NCBI GenBank assembly: GCA_008638375.1
Contig: CM018051.1
Coordinates: 12,182,387-12,246,386 of the forward strand
Length of the DNA: 64,000 nucleotides
From: Nyssa sinensis
Taxonomy: Eukaryota; Streptophyta; Magnoliopsida; Cornales; Nyssaceae
Reading direction: 5' to 3'
Made by a program: the position numbers and the translations under genes
Notes under the pieces: model-generated
The model's database searches: none
Seen by the model: the letters and a program-made list of their open reading frames with translations, nothing else
What the model was told of the DNA's origin: nothing
Shown here: piece by piece, positions 1 through 13,297 of the stretch
Layout of the letters: each line of letters begins with the position of its first letter
How positions within the stretch are numbered: position 1 is the first letter of the stretch

Positions 1-611
1 ACTGGTAGAAGATCAAAAGAGGCAAATAAGTTTTCCTAATCTTCCAACCTAGAAACAAAGGGGTAAGACCCCCTTGAGCATGATAGAGCGACGAGAATGT
101 TTCTCAAGGGGTTTTCCATAGCACGAGAAGTATCCAGATTTTCTAGGGTTTCTACCTCAAGTAGACCCTCATTTATCCAAAGCTACAGAAATGCAAGGAA
201 CGTGAATCGGGCATCTAGATGACTCGTCTCTTCAACTATCTATATATGCCAAGGGCCTTGAAGGCACTAAATTTGGGTTTTTGTGGCAATCGCAAACTAA
301 TGGACTTTATATTCAAGAACCCTTATTCCCCTTTCTTCTTTCTCCTTTCTTTTTTAGCCCTATAATCTCAAACAATATAATGAAATTCTAAGTTCTTTTT
401 TATGCTACTTCGTATTCATATTTTTTGTGTTGTAAATGTTTCTTGGGAATTTTTATGTTGGACAAACCCTCCATGATGTCAAGTATTTGGCCTTTACGTG
501 CTTAGTGATTTCTTATCTAATATTTGGGAGAATGATTTTACCTTGTTTTGTTGTATGAATTTATCTAGCGGGTGGCGATGACTAGCTTCGTAATAATTTT
601 TTTCTTTCCAA
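1..611. other. AT-rich spacer, no gene seen
   Basis: No open frame of convincing coding character and no terminal-repeat structure was found in this stretch. Confidence 0.5.
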
Positions 612-1040
612 GGGGTTGGTCGATTTTTTCTTTCTAAGTGGTTGGTCAATCTTTAAGACATGATTTGGGATCTGGCCTGCCCTTCTTTAAAGGGTCTTTA
701 TAATATTTTCCATTTTTCATAGGTTGGCCGATTCTTAAGACTTGATCAACGAACTGTCATGTCATTCTTAAGAGCTTCTTTGTAATATTATCCATTTTTT
801 TAGGGATTGGTTAATTTTAAGACCTAATTCGTGATATTGTCTGCCCCTTCTTTAGAGGGATTATAATTTTTTACATTTCTTTAGGGATTAGTCGATTCTT
901 AGGACTTGATTCGTGATATGTTCTGCGTGCCCTTCTTTAGATGGTATTTATAATTTCGCCTCTTTCTTTAGAGATTGCTTAATTCTTAAGACCTAATCCA
1001 TGATATGTTATATCCTTCTTTAAAGGGTCTTTGTAACTTC
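612..1040. repeat. Degenerate minisatellite, about 86 bp x 5
   Basis: A block built from 'ttggtcgatt', 'cttaagac', 'ctgcccttctttaaagggtc' and 'tttataat' recurs about every 85-87 bp, near 680, 765, 842, 930 and 1013. The copies differ by many substitutions and small indels, so the array is old. No coding frame runs through it. Confidence 0.7.
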
Positions 1041-4000
1041 TTGATACATCCTTTTTGACAAGAGAAGGTTCTTATTAATTATCACCTTTTGTTCATACAT
1101 CAATATTAATACTTTTTAAGTTGTTCTCCATTTCAAGGGTGTTGAAGTGCCATGACATTCATATCTTCAAGGTAAAAAGTTTCTAGTTGGTCATTTACCC
1201 AAAAAAAAAGTTTCTAGTCAGTTACAACTAGTCACCTTGTAGGATCCCTTATAATCCGTCCCTAGCTTGCCTTTCCTTAGGTGTTTTATAGCTTGAGTTA
1301 CCCTCTAAAAACCTAGTCTCTAATTCTAAACTTCCTCTCCTTCACCCGGAAATTCTAGTACTTTGCCATTCGCTGCTAATAAGTTGTTGAGTGCAATGAG
1401 GCATGTTTCTTCTTTTCTTTTAATAGATCAAGGTTTAGGAACATATACTACTGATTCTATTATGGGTTCAGGTACTTTACTTGGTGGCTAGTAAAGTTGA
1501 TCTCAACAAGTATCATTACATTGCTTCCAAAAGTAAGTGAAAGTGTGGTTTCTCCTATCGGGGATCGAGAATTCATTTCGATAAGCCTAAAGTATGCTCG
1601 GTAGCTCTTTGGGCTAAAGTCCTTTTAAACCTTTAGTCTAGTTTTATGAGGCCCAATTTTTGTCCAAATGGTATGAAGTAGACTTAGAGGGGGTGAATAT
1701 GGATATATTTCAAATTAAAAATTATCTTAACAAATTTTAACTTGCTTTTGATAATCAAGGTTCTCTCTTCAATTAAGTGAGAATTATGTTCACGTGTGAA
1801 ATCAACAATTGGTGGCATGCATCATCATATGATAGTAGTAATACTAAAGAAATAATAAAGACTAGTAAGATGACACATCGATTTTTGTTGATGAGAAAAC
1901 CCTATAGATCGATCAATCATATCTGCTTTGAAAAACTCTGGGGCACTTACCTAGATACACACAATCTACTAGAATAGCTTTGGTGATTACAAACTCTGTA
2001 AATACAACGACATGGGTCCTTCAAGCCTTGCTTTTGATCTTAATCTCCATTGACTCGAATCCTCAAGTGTTCTTCAAGTAGATCTTAACTTCAAATCCAT
2101 GAGCAGACAACCTCAATTATAGTCACGAATCCCCAAGCAACCTCAAACTCTATCAATCGCAGACGACTTGAAATCCACATGTTTGTCCTCTAAGGATGTT
2201 GTTGAAAATATGGTAGGGTTCTTAGAAAAATTGTCTTTTGATTTATGTGATCATATGAATCCAATTGAAAACCTTTTGGTATGAGAAGTATGAAACAAGT
2301 TGTATCAACCAAAAGTACTTTCAAAATCATGACAATGGCTATATATACTCATAGGATTAAAAGGAAATAGTTTTCTTAACATAATTTAGAAATTCACACT
2401 TTTTCCCAACTGGTCGTTCGAACTTGCTAGGGTTTGTTTAAACGAACCAAGCTTGTTTGACCAATAAATCCAACAAGGTCCCTTAAGGAAACCATTAGAT
2501 TGGTTGTTGGAATAACTAGTCAAACAAAGGCAAACATTAGCTCTCTAATTTGGTCGTTGGAACGACCAAGACAACACGTGAGAGCCTGCCTTAATTTTGA
2601 TATTCAAGTTGACTCTTTTAAAGAATAACACTTATACTTAAGAACCTGAGCCAATCCAAAATCAAAATTCATCCATGCAAACTACACTTTGAAAAACATG
2701 ATTAAAAACCTTTTAAATGCATGAAGAATGTGTGTAAAAAATTGTAGGCTAAATATATCTAAATCATTACCTTACCTACTATTGTGACCACAACCATTGT
2801 AAAAGAATTTCCATGAAATTTTTAATGCATGAGTGACCACAAGACTTAGGAACTTCGACTCACTTGAACTTGGACACATTACAACTTCATAATTTTGTCT
2901 ACACGGATTGACCAATAAAACTTTTGACTAAAAGTTAGACCAAACTCCTCCTTTGACAATCCGTGACAAAACTATCACAACAAGTACATGAATACAAATA
3001 GACAAAAATATAAACTCCCAAAAACCCAAAAAAAAAGATTTATAGTTTTTGACTAATGACTTATTGACCATATCAACACTACTCTTAACTTCATGATGCT
3101 TTAACATATATTAATCCTACAAAACCAAACACTGAACCATACCCCATGAAATATATCGAATGATAAAAAACAAATTACCATATGTAACACAAGTATGGAA
3201 AACATAAAATAGACAAGAACAAAGCATGCAATCGAAGAACTTTAAAAGTAAAACATCAAGCAAAATGAAACACTATGATTTTATGAAGTAAGAAAGTGTA
3301 AATCTCCCCTAAAATTCTCTTAATATCATGAAACTAAATGACAAAGGAATAGAATGGCAATAAGCAACATGGAATATAATAAGGTAAGACATCATCAATA
3401 AAGCACATATGCATATGCCTTGGTCAAGGAATTTCTTGAGTTATATCATAATAGATCACATAGGAAATTCTATCTCTTTACTTAAGAATGACGGATCTCT
3501 TGTTGTACATTCACATGCCTCCATATTGTAAACCACCACCCTTAATAATACATGTTTATGTTCTTTGATAGAAATATAAACACCATATATTATTAAAGTA
3601 TAATAGTTCTCACACAAGACAATAATGATGTCTCAAGTTTAAGGATCACTTGCACAATTGTAATTAAGAATACTCTATTAATAAGTAAGTAAAACTCAAT
3701 ATGGACATTCTTAAAAATTGGTTATGTTCAGTGTACTTGTACTTTAACTAGCACTCAAATGTCTATTTTAATATTTCTGTACTTATGACTTGAGACAAGT
3801 TAGTTTCTAAAGCAAAAAATAACATGTGTCAGTCTATTCTGAATACTAACACCCATTGAGTAATCTTATGACTATAAACATATTTAAGAATAAAGTACAA
3901 AGGAGTATAAGATTTTCAATTCTTAACTCTTTAAGAATATATCTCTCTTCTTTAATTTTTGTACTTATCATACAAACCAATAATAGTATAAACACTACAA

Positions 4001-4692
4001 ATAAAGTTACTATTTTATTAGATAAAATGAGATTGTTTCAAACATAATATCTTTAAAATACTCTTCTAACTATTTCTTTTAAGGCATGCTATTTGTTAGG
4101 AAAATTAGACAATTCATATTAGAAATTCTTTCCAACAGGTTGTAACTTTTTAGATACTATTTATTAGGTTAATATTAAGTCAAGTGATTAATTATTCATT
4201 TATGAAGGAAGACTCAAGACATCTACAACTACGTCAATGTCTAAAAAAGTATGCAAATCAAGGTACGTTTTCATGCATATCATGCATTAGGCACACACCT
4301 TGAGTTGTTATTCAAATTTAGAATAAGGTTTAAAATGATTAATTTGATACTAAGTGACTTAGTTTTGACTATAGACTAATAAACTTATGGACAATGGCTT
4401 TTTGAAACATTCTAAATTTATTTTATTACCTAAAAGTAGTATTTTTCATAAAATAACATTATTAACTCGAAAAATCAAAATATTATTTTTAGTCATCCCG
4501 TTTGAACAGAAGGACATTTCCTATCCGAACGGAAGAGTGTTTCTGTCCGAACGCGTACGGCCATTTCGACTCGGTTTTGTTTAGTAAATTATCAAATTCG
4601 CAAACAAACTTTTCCAACTAGATTTCGGAGTGTGTTGCTAATTTTTTAGTATAAATAGAGTACTAAAGTTCTCTTATTGGATAACCCTAGTG
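1041..4692. other. AT-rich spacer, no gene seen
   Basis: Only short spurious frames (up to about 66 codons) are present. A purine run (agagggggtgaat) near 1690 resembles a retrotransposon polypurine tract, but no matching LTR was found. Imperfect repeats of 'tggtcgttcgaac' occur near 2410 and 2560. Nothing else could be assigned. Confidence 0.4.
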
Positions 4693-7600
4693 TCACGACC
4701 CGAAACCCACTCTACGCGGATTAGGGGTCCGCGATGCCAGTTGGCCACCTTGCCGATTTTTCCCACCGTCAATGCGACCAACCAAAGGCAACTTTACAAT
4801 GAATTGCATTCTAAATGTAGGGTCAAAGCAGCGGAAATTAAAACCTTTTTAAATTGTGAATGCAATTCATCCAAACACATCAGAGCATGTCTAGAATCAG
4901 TCACCAAATATATCTAAAGTATCAATATACATGCTCCAATGCATTCATTCTATATCAATGAATTACTTAAGCGGAAGTCACACCAATACAATTCAGCTGA
5001 TCAAAACTCATCTCCAATGATCAACAATCAGAATGTCTCCAAGTACAATTTAATCATAGTGATCCAACATACTAGGCTAACCTCATCACTAATGATGTAA
5101 TATTATAATACAAATTGTGAACTTAACCTTACAGTGTTTACGTTCAATCTTTGACTTGGAGTTCATATCGTCAGTGTCGTTCATTGTGCATCACTAGTTC
5201 CACTAGTTATCTCATTGTGTTTCATCCCACATAATGTCACCTGAAAAATGTTAGATAAATGGAATGAGCTTAAACAAGCTCAGTAAGTAAATTCCTAGCT
5301 TTGCCATGGGTCAGGGTTAGTTCACAAGAATAATGGAAGAAAGGTATAACAAATAGCCAATAGCCAATAGCCAAATGAGCAACAAGAAATACATAGCCAG
5401 TCACCAAGATGCATAACAATGACCCGAGGGTCCAAAAGGCTTATCCCAAAATAAGATATAAGAAGATAGTAACAATGAATCCAATAACCAGGATCTAGCC
5501 AATCATGATAATCTGCTGCCACAACAATTACAATAGCCAATCAAAAGTATGACATGCTTGCATAGAATATGATCATTCAACGAGTACCAACGATATATCA
5601 TCATCGATAAAGTATAACATGATCGCAATAATATGATCATTCACAGGGCATAGCATATGATCATTCAATGATTACCAAAGATATATCATCATTGAGTTCT
5701 AATAACCCAGATATGCGTGAATCACCCGGGGCCCGGCATACCCCACTAAAACGCATGCTCAGATCTGCACAGTTCCTCAGGCTCTCTGAAAAGCGTTAGA
5801 GCTCTTTTCTCTACAAGTCCCGAAGGATATACAAGACCCCCAAAGGGTCTTTCCCCCACGTAATCTGTGAATAGATGGGCCATTATGACTGAGCACAACC
5901 CCGGGTACATGCCAAATATTATGATCAACAAAATTTCACACGGGATGTACAACAGTACAAACAAATGATATCACAATCAACAAGTCATGAAGTGTGTGGA
6001 ATAACAAGATTTCTATCAACAGAATATATCTCAAGATTTGGTCATGGCATGATAGTGCAACGATGCTCAAGTATCAGTGATCGAGTTCACAATGATGCAA
6101 GCAAGCAAGTCAAATCCAAAGAACAGGCATAACCGATAACCACAAGTCGATTGGCTTCAAATCAAGTACATTAGGTAGTGATAGAGTACAAGTTTGGCAA
6201 CATATGGAATAAATGTGACTGGCTGAGGAAGGACCACATAACAAAGTTCATATTTACTTACCTCGATTCTTTAGTGTCATATTCCCCATTTACAAATACT
6301 CTGATGATCTCCAGATACTTCAGGCATATCCTTGCATAGCCTGAATAATCATTATTAATTAAAAACAAATCAGAATTTATTCATTCATGTCTTATTCATC
6401 ATCTTAGGAGTCTATTAGATCCCCTAATTAGGTTCATTGACTTATTACCCACTCATTGGGTTTCAACTTATGTTATTAAATTCCTTAGATAGGCTTAGCA
6501 ACTGTCCGAATAATATTTTAAGTCATTTTGGCTCTAGTCGTTATCAATTAAGCACTTATTTGCCCTTAGGGGCAAAATGGTAATTTTGTCATTCTTGCCC
6601 CGGACCCTACCATGGTACTCAAGATAGCCCACATATCGTATATATGTATTTTTGAGTCTTTTGGACTTCATTTGGTATTTGCTTTTGATCATCGGGACAC
6701 ATCGATCATTTTCTATTTTATACGTTGACTGTTCCAGAGTCACGTTTAGCCCTTTGATTTTCATACTTATGCTCATGATAATTTATTAGGTCAGATTGAC
6801 CTTTATTCGACCTCTACTTTGCACTTACCGTCCTCAGGGGTATTTTGGTCATTTTACGTTCTATGAAATTCTGATTCCGATTCATCATTTAACCATATAT
6901 AAGAGTCCACAAGTATTTGGGCTTCTATTGGTATCAATTTTGTCCAATTTGGACTTTATTTGGCTTCGTACAGTATCAAGGGTATTTTGTTAATTTCACA
7001 TGCCATAGATAAATTTTTGGGATCTCAGTTCATAAAATGGACCTCACCATTAGGTCCAGAGTATCTAACATAGTTAAATTAGACTATCTTTTGTGTTTAA
7101 TTGGCCCTGTGTATCATTACGACAATATAGTTATTTCCCATTTACGTGTCCTTATTTTTCGGGCCTTAATTTTCTAAATTGGATTCGCCATTGAGTTCAG
7201 AATGCCCGAAATAGTAAAAATATACTATTCATTTATTTTATTTGGACTTCGGTTGACTCAATTAATGTCTAGGGGTAAAATAGTAATTTTACCCATTAGA
7301 TAAAATAATTATTTTATTAATTAATTATTTTTCAAGGGCTTAAATGCACAAGTTTTTCAAAAATTGGGCCAGAGTACAAATATCCAGAACTGTTGGGGGT
7401 CAAATATAATTTCAAGAAGTTTGGGGGATTCGAAACCAATTTCCTAAAGTAAGGGTTCAAGACCGTTTGGTTTAGGGTTCAACTAGCTGAACCGGTCCAA
7501 AACATAAAGAACCAACTGGTTCACCTTCTTTAGAAAAATCGGGATACGATATCCCTGTTATCCCCGATTTCAGCCCCTTTATCCGTGCTCAAGTTATCCT

Positions 7601-9333
7601 AATTCCTGATTTCAATTTATTATTTCCGAAACCAAACAGTCCGAATTTGACTTAAATTTAAAACATGAAACGGCGTAGTTTCACTAAATGGTTTTAACCC
7701 ATTTCGTGGTTGGGTCGGGGCCCGACCCAAAGCCCGACCTATGACTCACCACTATTCATCATCCCTACTAAATTAGGGTTCACTGGGGCTTCTCCACAGT
7801 CGTCTTCTCCGACGACGACAAGGACATTCCGGTGACCGTTTAGGTTTGGTCCAGTGGGGTTCGAAAGTAAATCCCATGAGGTTTCCATATCCAACGTTAG
7901 TCTTTGGTGTAGCCTAGGTTCAAGCCGTCTAACAGTGAGTTGCAGGTCGCAGCTCTGGCCATGGCTGACTCTCCGACGGTAGTTTCGGTTTCATTTTCGT
8001 GCATTTTTTAGTCGTTTTGACTCCTGTTTTTGGCCACTGCAACTTTCTGGGACCCTTAGGATCAGTTTGGTATGCTTAAAACCTACAAAATCAATCGATT
8101 TTGAGGATTATCATTTTGGTCAGCTGCACCTGCAACTGCCCCTTTCTCGCTCTTTTTGGACCATTTTGTTCCGTTCAACTTGCGTTAAAATCCACTTGTT
8201 GTGCTCTTTACGCCCAAGTATTTAGAATCAAGCTTAGGGTCAATGTTTCAAAAACCCAGAATGTCTATTCTCGGTTTCTCATGGTCTAATGTCCAAACAG
8301 TTCAGTTTTTACCCCATTCTCTGTTATTTTCATCCTCTTCTACATTCAGATGCATGCATGCAGTTCATATGGTTTAAGTAACACCAAATAGCACTGAAAT
8401 TAAGAAAAATCAGAAACCATGTTTAATGTTTTATACCTTCAATCAAATCCTCCCTCTCTTAGGCTCGGTGTGGGATTGTTGGTTGTGCTAGCTCAGTTCC
8501 AGTCGTGCCTCAGTTCCTTCCTCCTTTGTGCACCTCCAATGGAGACACACATGCATGTACACTTGATCTCACCCCCATTGTTTCTCTCACTACTCTCTCT
8601 CTAGCAGACCTCATGCATACACTCACAGATTTGATTCTGATCCCCTTTGTTTCACGCAATACAGACGTATACATCATATATTATATTTCATATATTTGAT
8701 GTGATTTGCATGAAGTTCAATTGATGGGTGTGGTGGTCCAATGAGGGGCTGCCACCTCATTTTGATAATCAGAATTCATGCATTCTACCTTATATATATG
8801 TGTATCTCAAATACAATTAAGCACAAAAGTGCTTGTGGCCACATGGTTAAACTTTTGGAAGAAAATTTCTTACTATTTCAGGTCTAGGGATCAATTCCCA
8901 TGACCACCTCTTTTTGTCACTTTTGATCAATTTTCATCTTAGGCCTTGTTTGGCTAACACAGATTTCCATTTAGCTATTTCCTGCGTAATTTTTTTTTTT
9001 TTTTTCTATTGTTCCTTTTTCAACGCGGTTTCTTCTGAGGGTCTTTTATTTCAGTTAGCTTCGACGCCAAGGGCCCCGCGTTGGTTATTATTTATTTGGG
9101 ATTTTCGTAGTTGGCTAATTCGAGTTTCGTCAGTGTTAAAACGACATAATTTCTCCTAATTAATCGATAATTAGGTTCGGGTATTGCACCCTCTTCTCCA
9201 GGCATGTTTAATTATTTTATCGGTCTATTGTGACCCTTGATAGACTCCCGATTTATTTTCTTAGTTATTCTTTATGTTGTGTCTAATTAATAATTAGCGG
9301 ACTAATTATTAATTAATTAGGTCGGGGTGTTAC
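4693..9333 (+). mobile_element. Putative large solo LTR or non-coding LTR-type element
   Basis: The block opens TGTCACGACCCGAAACCC and closes GGTCGGGGTGTTACA, so it has TG...CA ends and an imperfect terminal inverted repeat of about 13 bp. It is flanked by CCTAG and CCAAG, a 5-bp duplication with one mismatch. No reverse transcriptase, integrase or gag is seen in 4.6 kb, which fits a very long solo LTR (known in Tat/Ogre-type gypsy elements) or a non-autonomous large derivative. Its first 200 bp are clearly related, in reverse, to the 214-bp insert at 55318-55531. Orientation is by the TG end. The lineage is an inference. Confidence 0.5.
8829..8905 (+). mobile_element. Possible tRNA-derived SINE head
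   Basis: A box-A-like 'tgtggccacatgg' (8834-8846) is followed about 45 bp later by a box-B-like 'gggatcaattccc' (8887-8899), the spacing of an RNA polymerase III internal promoter. A T-run at about 8990 could be the 3' end. Both motifs are imperfect, and the box B copy is palindromic, so this is weak. Confidence 0.3.
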
Positions 9334-9604
9334 ACCAAGCCTCTTGAAGCATTGAGTGATATAGATTATCTTTAGCTTCATATTTTTATTATCCGTCAAT
9401 TTATGATAAGGCATTCATCCTTATGTTCGCTATATACCTAATATAAGGAGACTACATGCAAGAGCATATAATTGTTTAAGCATTACAATCATATCGTGGT
9501 TGGTGTTGTGGCGTGTAGAAGTGATTCAAATTGAGGAGTACAACAAGAAGTTGCAGACAGACTACAAGTGATCACAAGTGGTGATATGTTAGTTGTTTGT
9601 ATAG

Positions 9605-9985
9605 AGAGCTTTATTAATGCGGAACGGAAGCGTAGAAAGGATAATCGAACACGTCAAATTCCTTAATAACAAAGTAACATATGGACTCCTCACCTAATAT
9701 AAGAAAATAATTCTCTAAAATTCGTAATTAATATTTATTGATAAAAAAATATAACCATATAAAGACATAATACATCGTATTAATAGTGCTAGAATACTCA
9801 TATTTTGACTAAGAAACTAAAACTTCTATTTTTATACTAATCTTACTACAAGAAAGACTAGTAATTCGAATGAAAAACTACTAATTCCTATATTTTCTAT
9901 TCTAATTCTAATAAAACAAGAAAACTAAATAAATTAGGAATAAATTAAAATTAAAAATTAAACAATCCTAATACAATTCTAAAAT
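9605..9985 (-). mobile_element. Decayed Ty3-gypsy LTR, same family as at 60.2 and 61.6 kb
   Basis: The stretch containing 'cgaacacgtcaaattcctta', 'ctcctcacct', 'aattctctaaaatt' and 'aatatttattgataaa' aligns with the LTR at 60175-60420 in the same orientation, and with 61580-61840 in the opposite one. By the position of the TATA-like block in the plus-strand copy, this one lies on the minus strand. No internal region is attached, so it is a solo or truncated LTR. Confidence 0.6.
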
Positions 9986-11901
9986 AACTTTTCTTATTTT
10001 TAGGGTCTCATATTTATCCTACATTATTTGTGGACTTGTATTGCATTTTTTTTTAACTATTGGACTTTTGCAGCTTGAGGTGGGTTTTCTTCCCCATGAG
10101 TGGAAATTTCATTAAATTTAAGTTGATTGGGAAGACTTGACCCAATGTGATCTAAACAAATTTGGCCCAATACTTTTAAAATAGACCAACCTCAAAGCTA
10201 TTTAACTTAAACTTGCATGTACCCTTCGAGTGCTTCATCCTGTTTCCCATTTAATTCGAATAAGCCAAATTTTATTTGTTTAACCCAACTAAATTTAATA
10301 ACCAACTCAACCTACCAACCATTTAATGGATCTACCCAATTTTATTTTCAACCCAAACCTCGACTTATTTAAAATATCAATCCATATATTTTAAAAGAGC
10401 AAGCCTAGGCAATTACATTCCAAACCCTACCCTTTCACGGAATTTAAAGCACGACCGATTTATCATCTAGACAAACGGTATAGAATTAAATAAGTTACAC
10501 CTACCAAATATAATTGAATAACAAAAGTTTAACTTGTGCAACTCATTCGATACATCAATGCATCTATCTTGCTATCAAGAATTTCTCATTCCAAGTTTTT
10601 TTTTGATAACATTCTCATTAAACCTCGAATTTTCAAGACATTTCATACTTTAACATCAGAATTTGTCTACATATTTCTTTACATAACCTATATTTGCATG
10701 TCTACATAGCCTTACCTTTAGCACATAATTGTAAATCTATTTTGAGCTATATCAGGCTTCTTTAAAAATCTTCTTTGCGCAATGCCTTCTATCTTGTATT
10801 TTACTAACATCTTTGTCTTAACTTTCCTTGCTTTGATGGACCTGAAAGATAAGGTGGGACTGGGGTGAGTTAAATAAAATTTAATGAGCAATTTCAGTAC
10901 TTTGTTGTGGGTTTTTAACTGATAGAGTTTTAGAATAAATGTCATGATTAATCTCTATCGATTGTCAACTTTTCAAGATCATGATATTGAATATTTCAAT
11001 AACAATACTTTAAATTTCAATAACAATACTTTAAACAATGGGCATTTCAATAGTATTTCTTGAATAAGAAATCATTCAAAATAATCATTAGAAAATAGCT
11101 TTTCGATCAACAATCATTTTAATGATATTGCCTATATTGGCAATGAGTTATAAAATAATTCCTTTCATGTAAAATAGTAGGTCTAAATATTTTGTTTTTT
11201 TAGCATTTTCTTTGGGTTATCACTTTATTACAAGAAAATTTGTGTCGACACGAATTCTAAACATTTTTAGGAGGTCATGTAATATGAAGACTTATCAAAG
11301 TTGAAGTGTACAACGAGAAGTTGCAGAAAAACTAGTGGTAATCCACTAAGTGTGTGGTAAGTTAGTTGTTTGTGAGTTGATAACTTTGTAGACATGTACT
11401 ATCATTCTCTTTTATTAGTGAATCATTTACAATTTGGAGTGGGTTTTATTCTCCAGAAGGGCTTCTCTCGTAGACTTTTTTTTCTCTATTTGTGTGGTTG
11501 TGTGATCTTTATTATTATTATTACCATCGTGATGATTTTATAAACTTAAGATCCTAGATATTTAATAAGTGAATATTTTCGATAGTAATCTGTCTTGATT
11601 AGTAAGAATATTTAAAATCAACATTTCTTATTAATTAAATGATAACTTCATTAATTAAAACTTAATATAAACTTTTTTGCATTTTTGGTAGACACTTACT
11701 ATCATTAGTTTTTATATTAAATTGAATTTTACTTGAGTAACGTTAGTTTCAATTCATATCTCACACATAACATTTCATAAACACGTCCCATTAAAGAGGG
11801 GTGTGACGAGTTTCTAATGAATCGAGTTAAATCTTCGTTCTTACTTATGTGTCAGTGAAGGGGGATTGTGAAAGATATATATATAAAATGTGGAGAAAGT
11901 T

Positions 11902-11906
<5 letters not shown>

Positions 11907-11950
<44 letters not shown>

Positions 11951-11960
11951 TGTGTGTGTG
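11907..11960. repeat. Compound (GA)n(TG)n microsatellite
   Basis: About 20 GA units run straight into about six TG units. Confidence 0.95.
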
Positions 11961-12784
11961 ACTGGCTTGGCCGGGTATCAAGTTCTCCCTCAGTGTACAT
12001 ATTTCAAAACTAAATGAAATTTTGTGTACTAGGTTATATCATGTACCCTGCCAAGCAGCCCTTGAAATCTGGGTGTTTATGAGAAGTGACTCAAAGGACA
12101 AGTTTGTTCTACATGCGAGACTGGTTTCCATTTAATGTTTATATCCCAAGTCAATAATCTACAAATTCTCCCTAATTTGGCCAATGCACCCAAAAGTAAC
12201 TATCTCAAAATTTAAACAAAATTATAAGTGTAGCCAATTTCAATGCGTAGATCTTAATTGTAAGGTCCTTGCAGTTAAATTGTAATTCCATATATAAATA
12301 ATTTATTTTTCAAGAGTTCTATTTTGGTCATGAATAAAACTGTAGTCCGCGTCAACTAAAATAAAATACTATGCCTCTATTTTAATTATTATAATGTTAT
12401 CAACTTATCGTGTAATTAATTTTCTAATTATGTTGGATATATTTTAATTTTATTAATTGCAAATTTATGCTAATAATTTACCAAAATATCTTTAGTAGTT
12501 TTTTGAATTTGATATATTCGTTTAACTCCACAAGGTTAATGACTTGCAAATTCTAAGTCCCTTACTCTGTGTCATGGATGTAACTAGGGATTCTAATCTG
12601 TCCTTTGCCCATTAGGTACAAAAATGCCACCTTTTGAATTTCACATTGTGTGACAAACTTAATTGTTAGTATATATTTTAGTTGCACAATTGTTCCCACT
12701 ATGTCAAAATTCTATTGAATACCTAATGCCACTAATGTATTTGGATGTTAAGCTCCGCATTAGAACTTTTAGGCATTCCACCTA

Positions 12785-13297
12785 TTGAAAAAATAAAGAT
12801 GAACTTTGATGGATCAAAAAGGGGACTAATAGTTTTAGGAGTGTGGGTGTAATTGTTAGAAATGAAGTAGATAAGATTTTTTAAGCATTGTCTAGCTGGC
12901 ATATGAAAAAATATTTAGTACCTCAATTAGAAGCTTTGGCTCTTCGAGAATGGTTATTAAAGATTGATACTAAAGATGGGAAAAAATTTGAAATTGAATG
13001 TGACTCAAAAGTAATTATAAATAGTTTGTTGAGGAAACAAAGATGTCCTTGGAGAATTTATAATATTTTAAAGGATTGTGTTAACATTATTAAAGAAAAA
13101 TGTATTAAAGTTACTATTAAACATATTTCTTGTGAGACTAATTTAGTAGCTGATTGGTTGGCAAAAGAAGCTATGAACATAAAAATAAAATAGTTTGGTT
13201 AGATAGATTTCGTAGAGGATTATATTTGATTGTGGTAAATGATGCTAGGGGTAGAGGATTAGAGAAATTGGTTTAATATCTCCAAAAAAAAAAAAAA
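12785..13297 (+). pseudogene. LINE 3' end: RNase H-like domain remnant with poly(A)
   Basis: Reading from about 12790, 'MNFDGSK', then 'VGVIVRNE', a stop at 12882, then an open stretch to 13193 containing 'QLEALALREWL', 'ECDSKVIIN' and 'NLVADWLAKEA' show the order of acidic motifs found in the RNase H domain at the end of plant LINE polyproteins (RVT_3 type). The aspartates of DGS, ECDS and VADWLAKEA are all kept. A 15-base poly(A) tract at about 13282 fits the 3' end of a 5'-truncated LINE. At least one in-frame stop breaks it. A stand-alone RNase H-like host gene is the alternative, but the stop and the poly(A) speak against it. Confidence 0.7.

Larger units (their letters stand above)
9334..12784. 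other. AT-rich spacer with retroelement debris
   Basis: No host gene is seen. It contains a decayed gypsy LTR (9605-9985), a pair of direct repeats around 'gaagttgcagacagacta' and 'gttagttgtttgt' at 9527-9601 and 11287-11372, and a GA/TG microsatellite at 11907. Confidence 0.5.

Noticed and set aside
12888..13193. 101-codon frame considered as a host RNase H-like gene
   Set aside because: The upstream half of the domain is in the same frame beyond a stop, and a poly(A) tract follows. A LINE remnant fits better.
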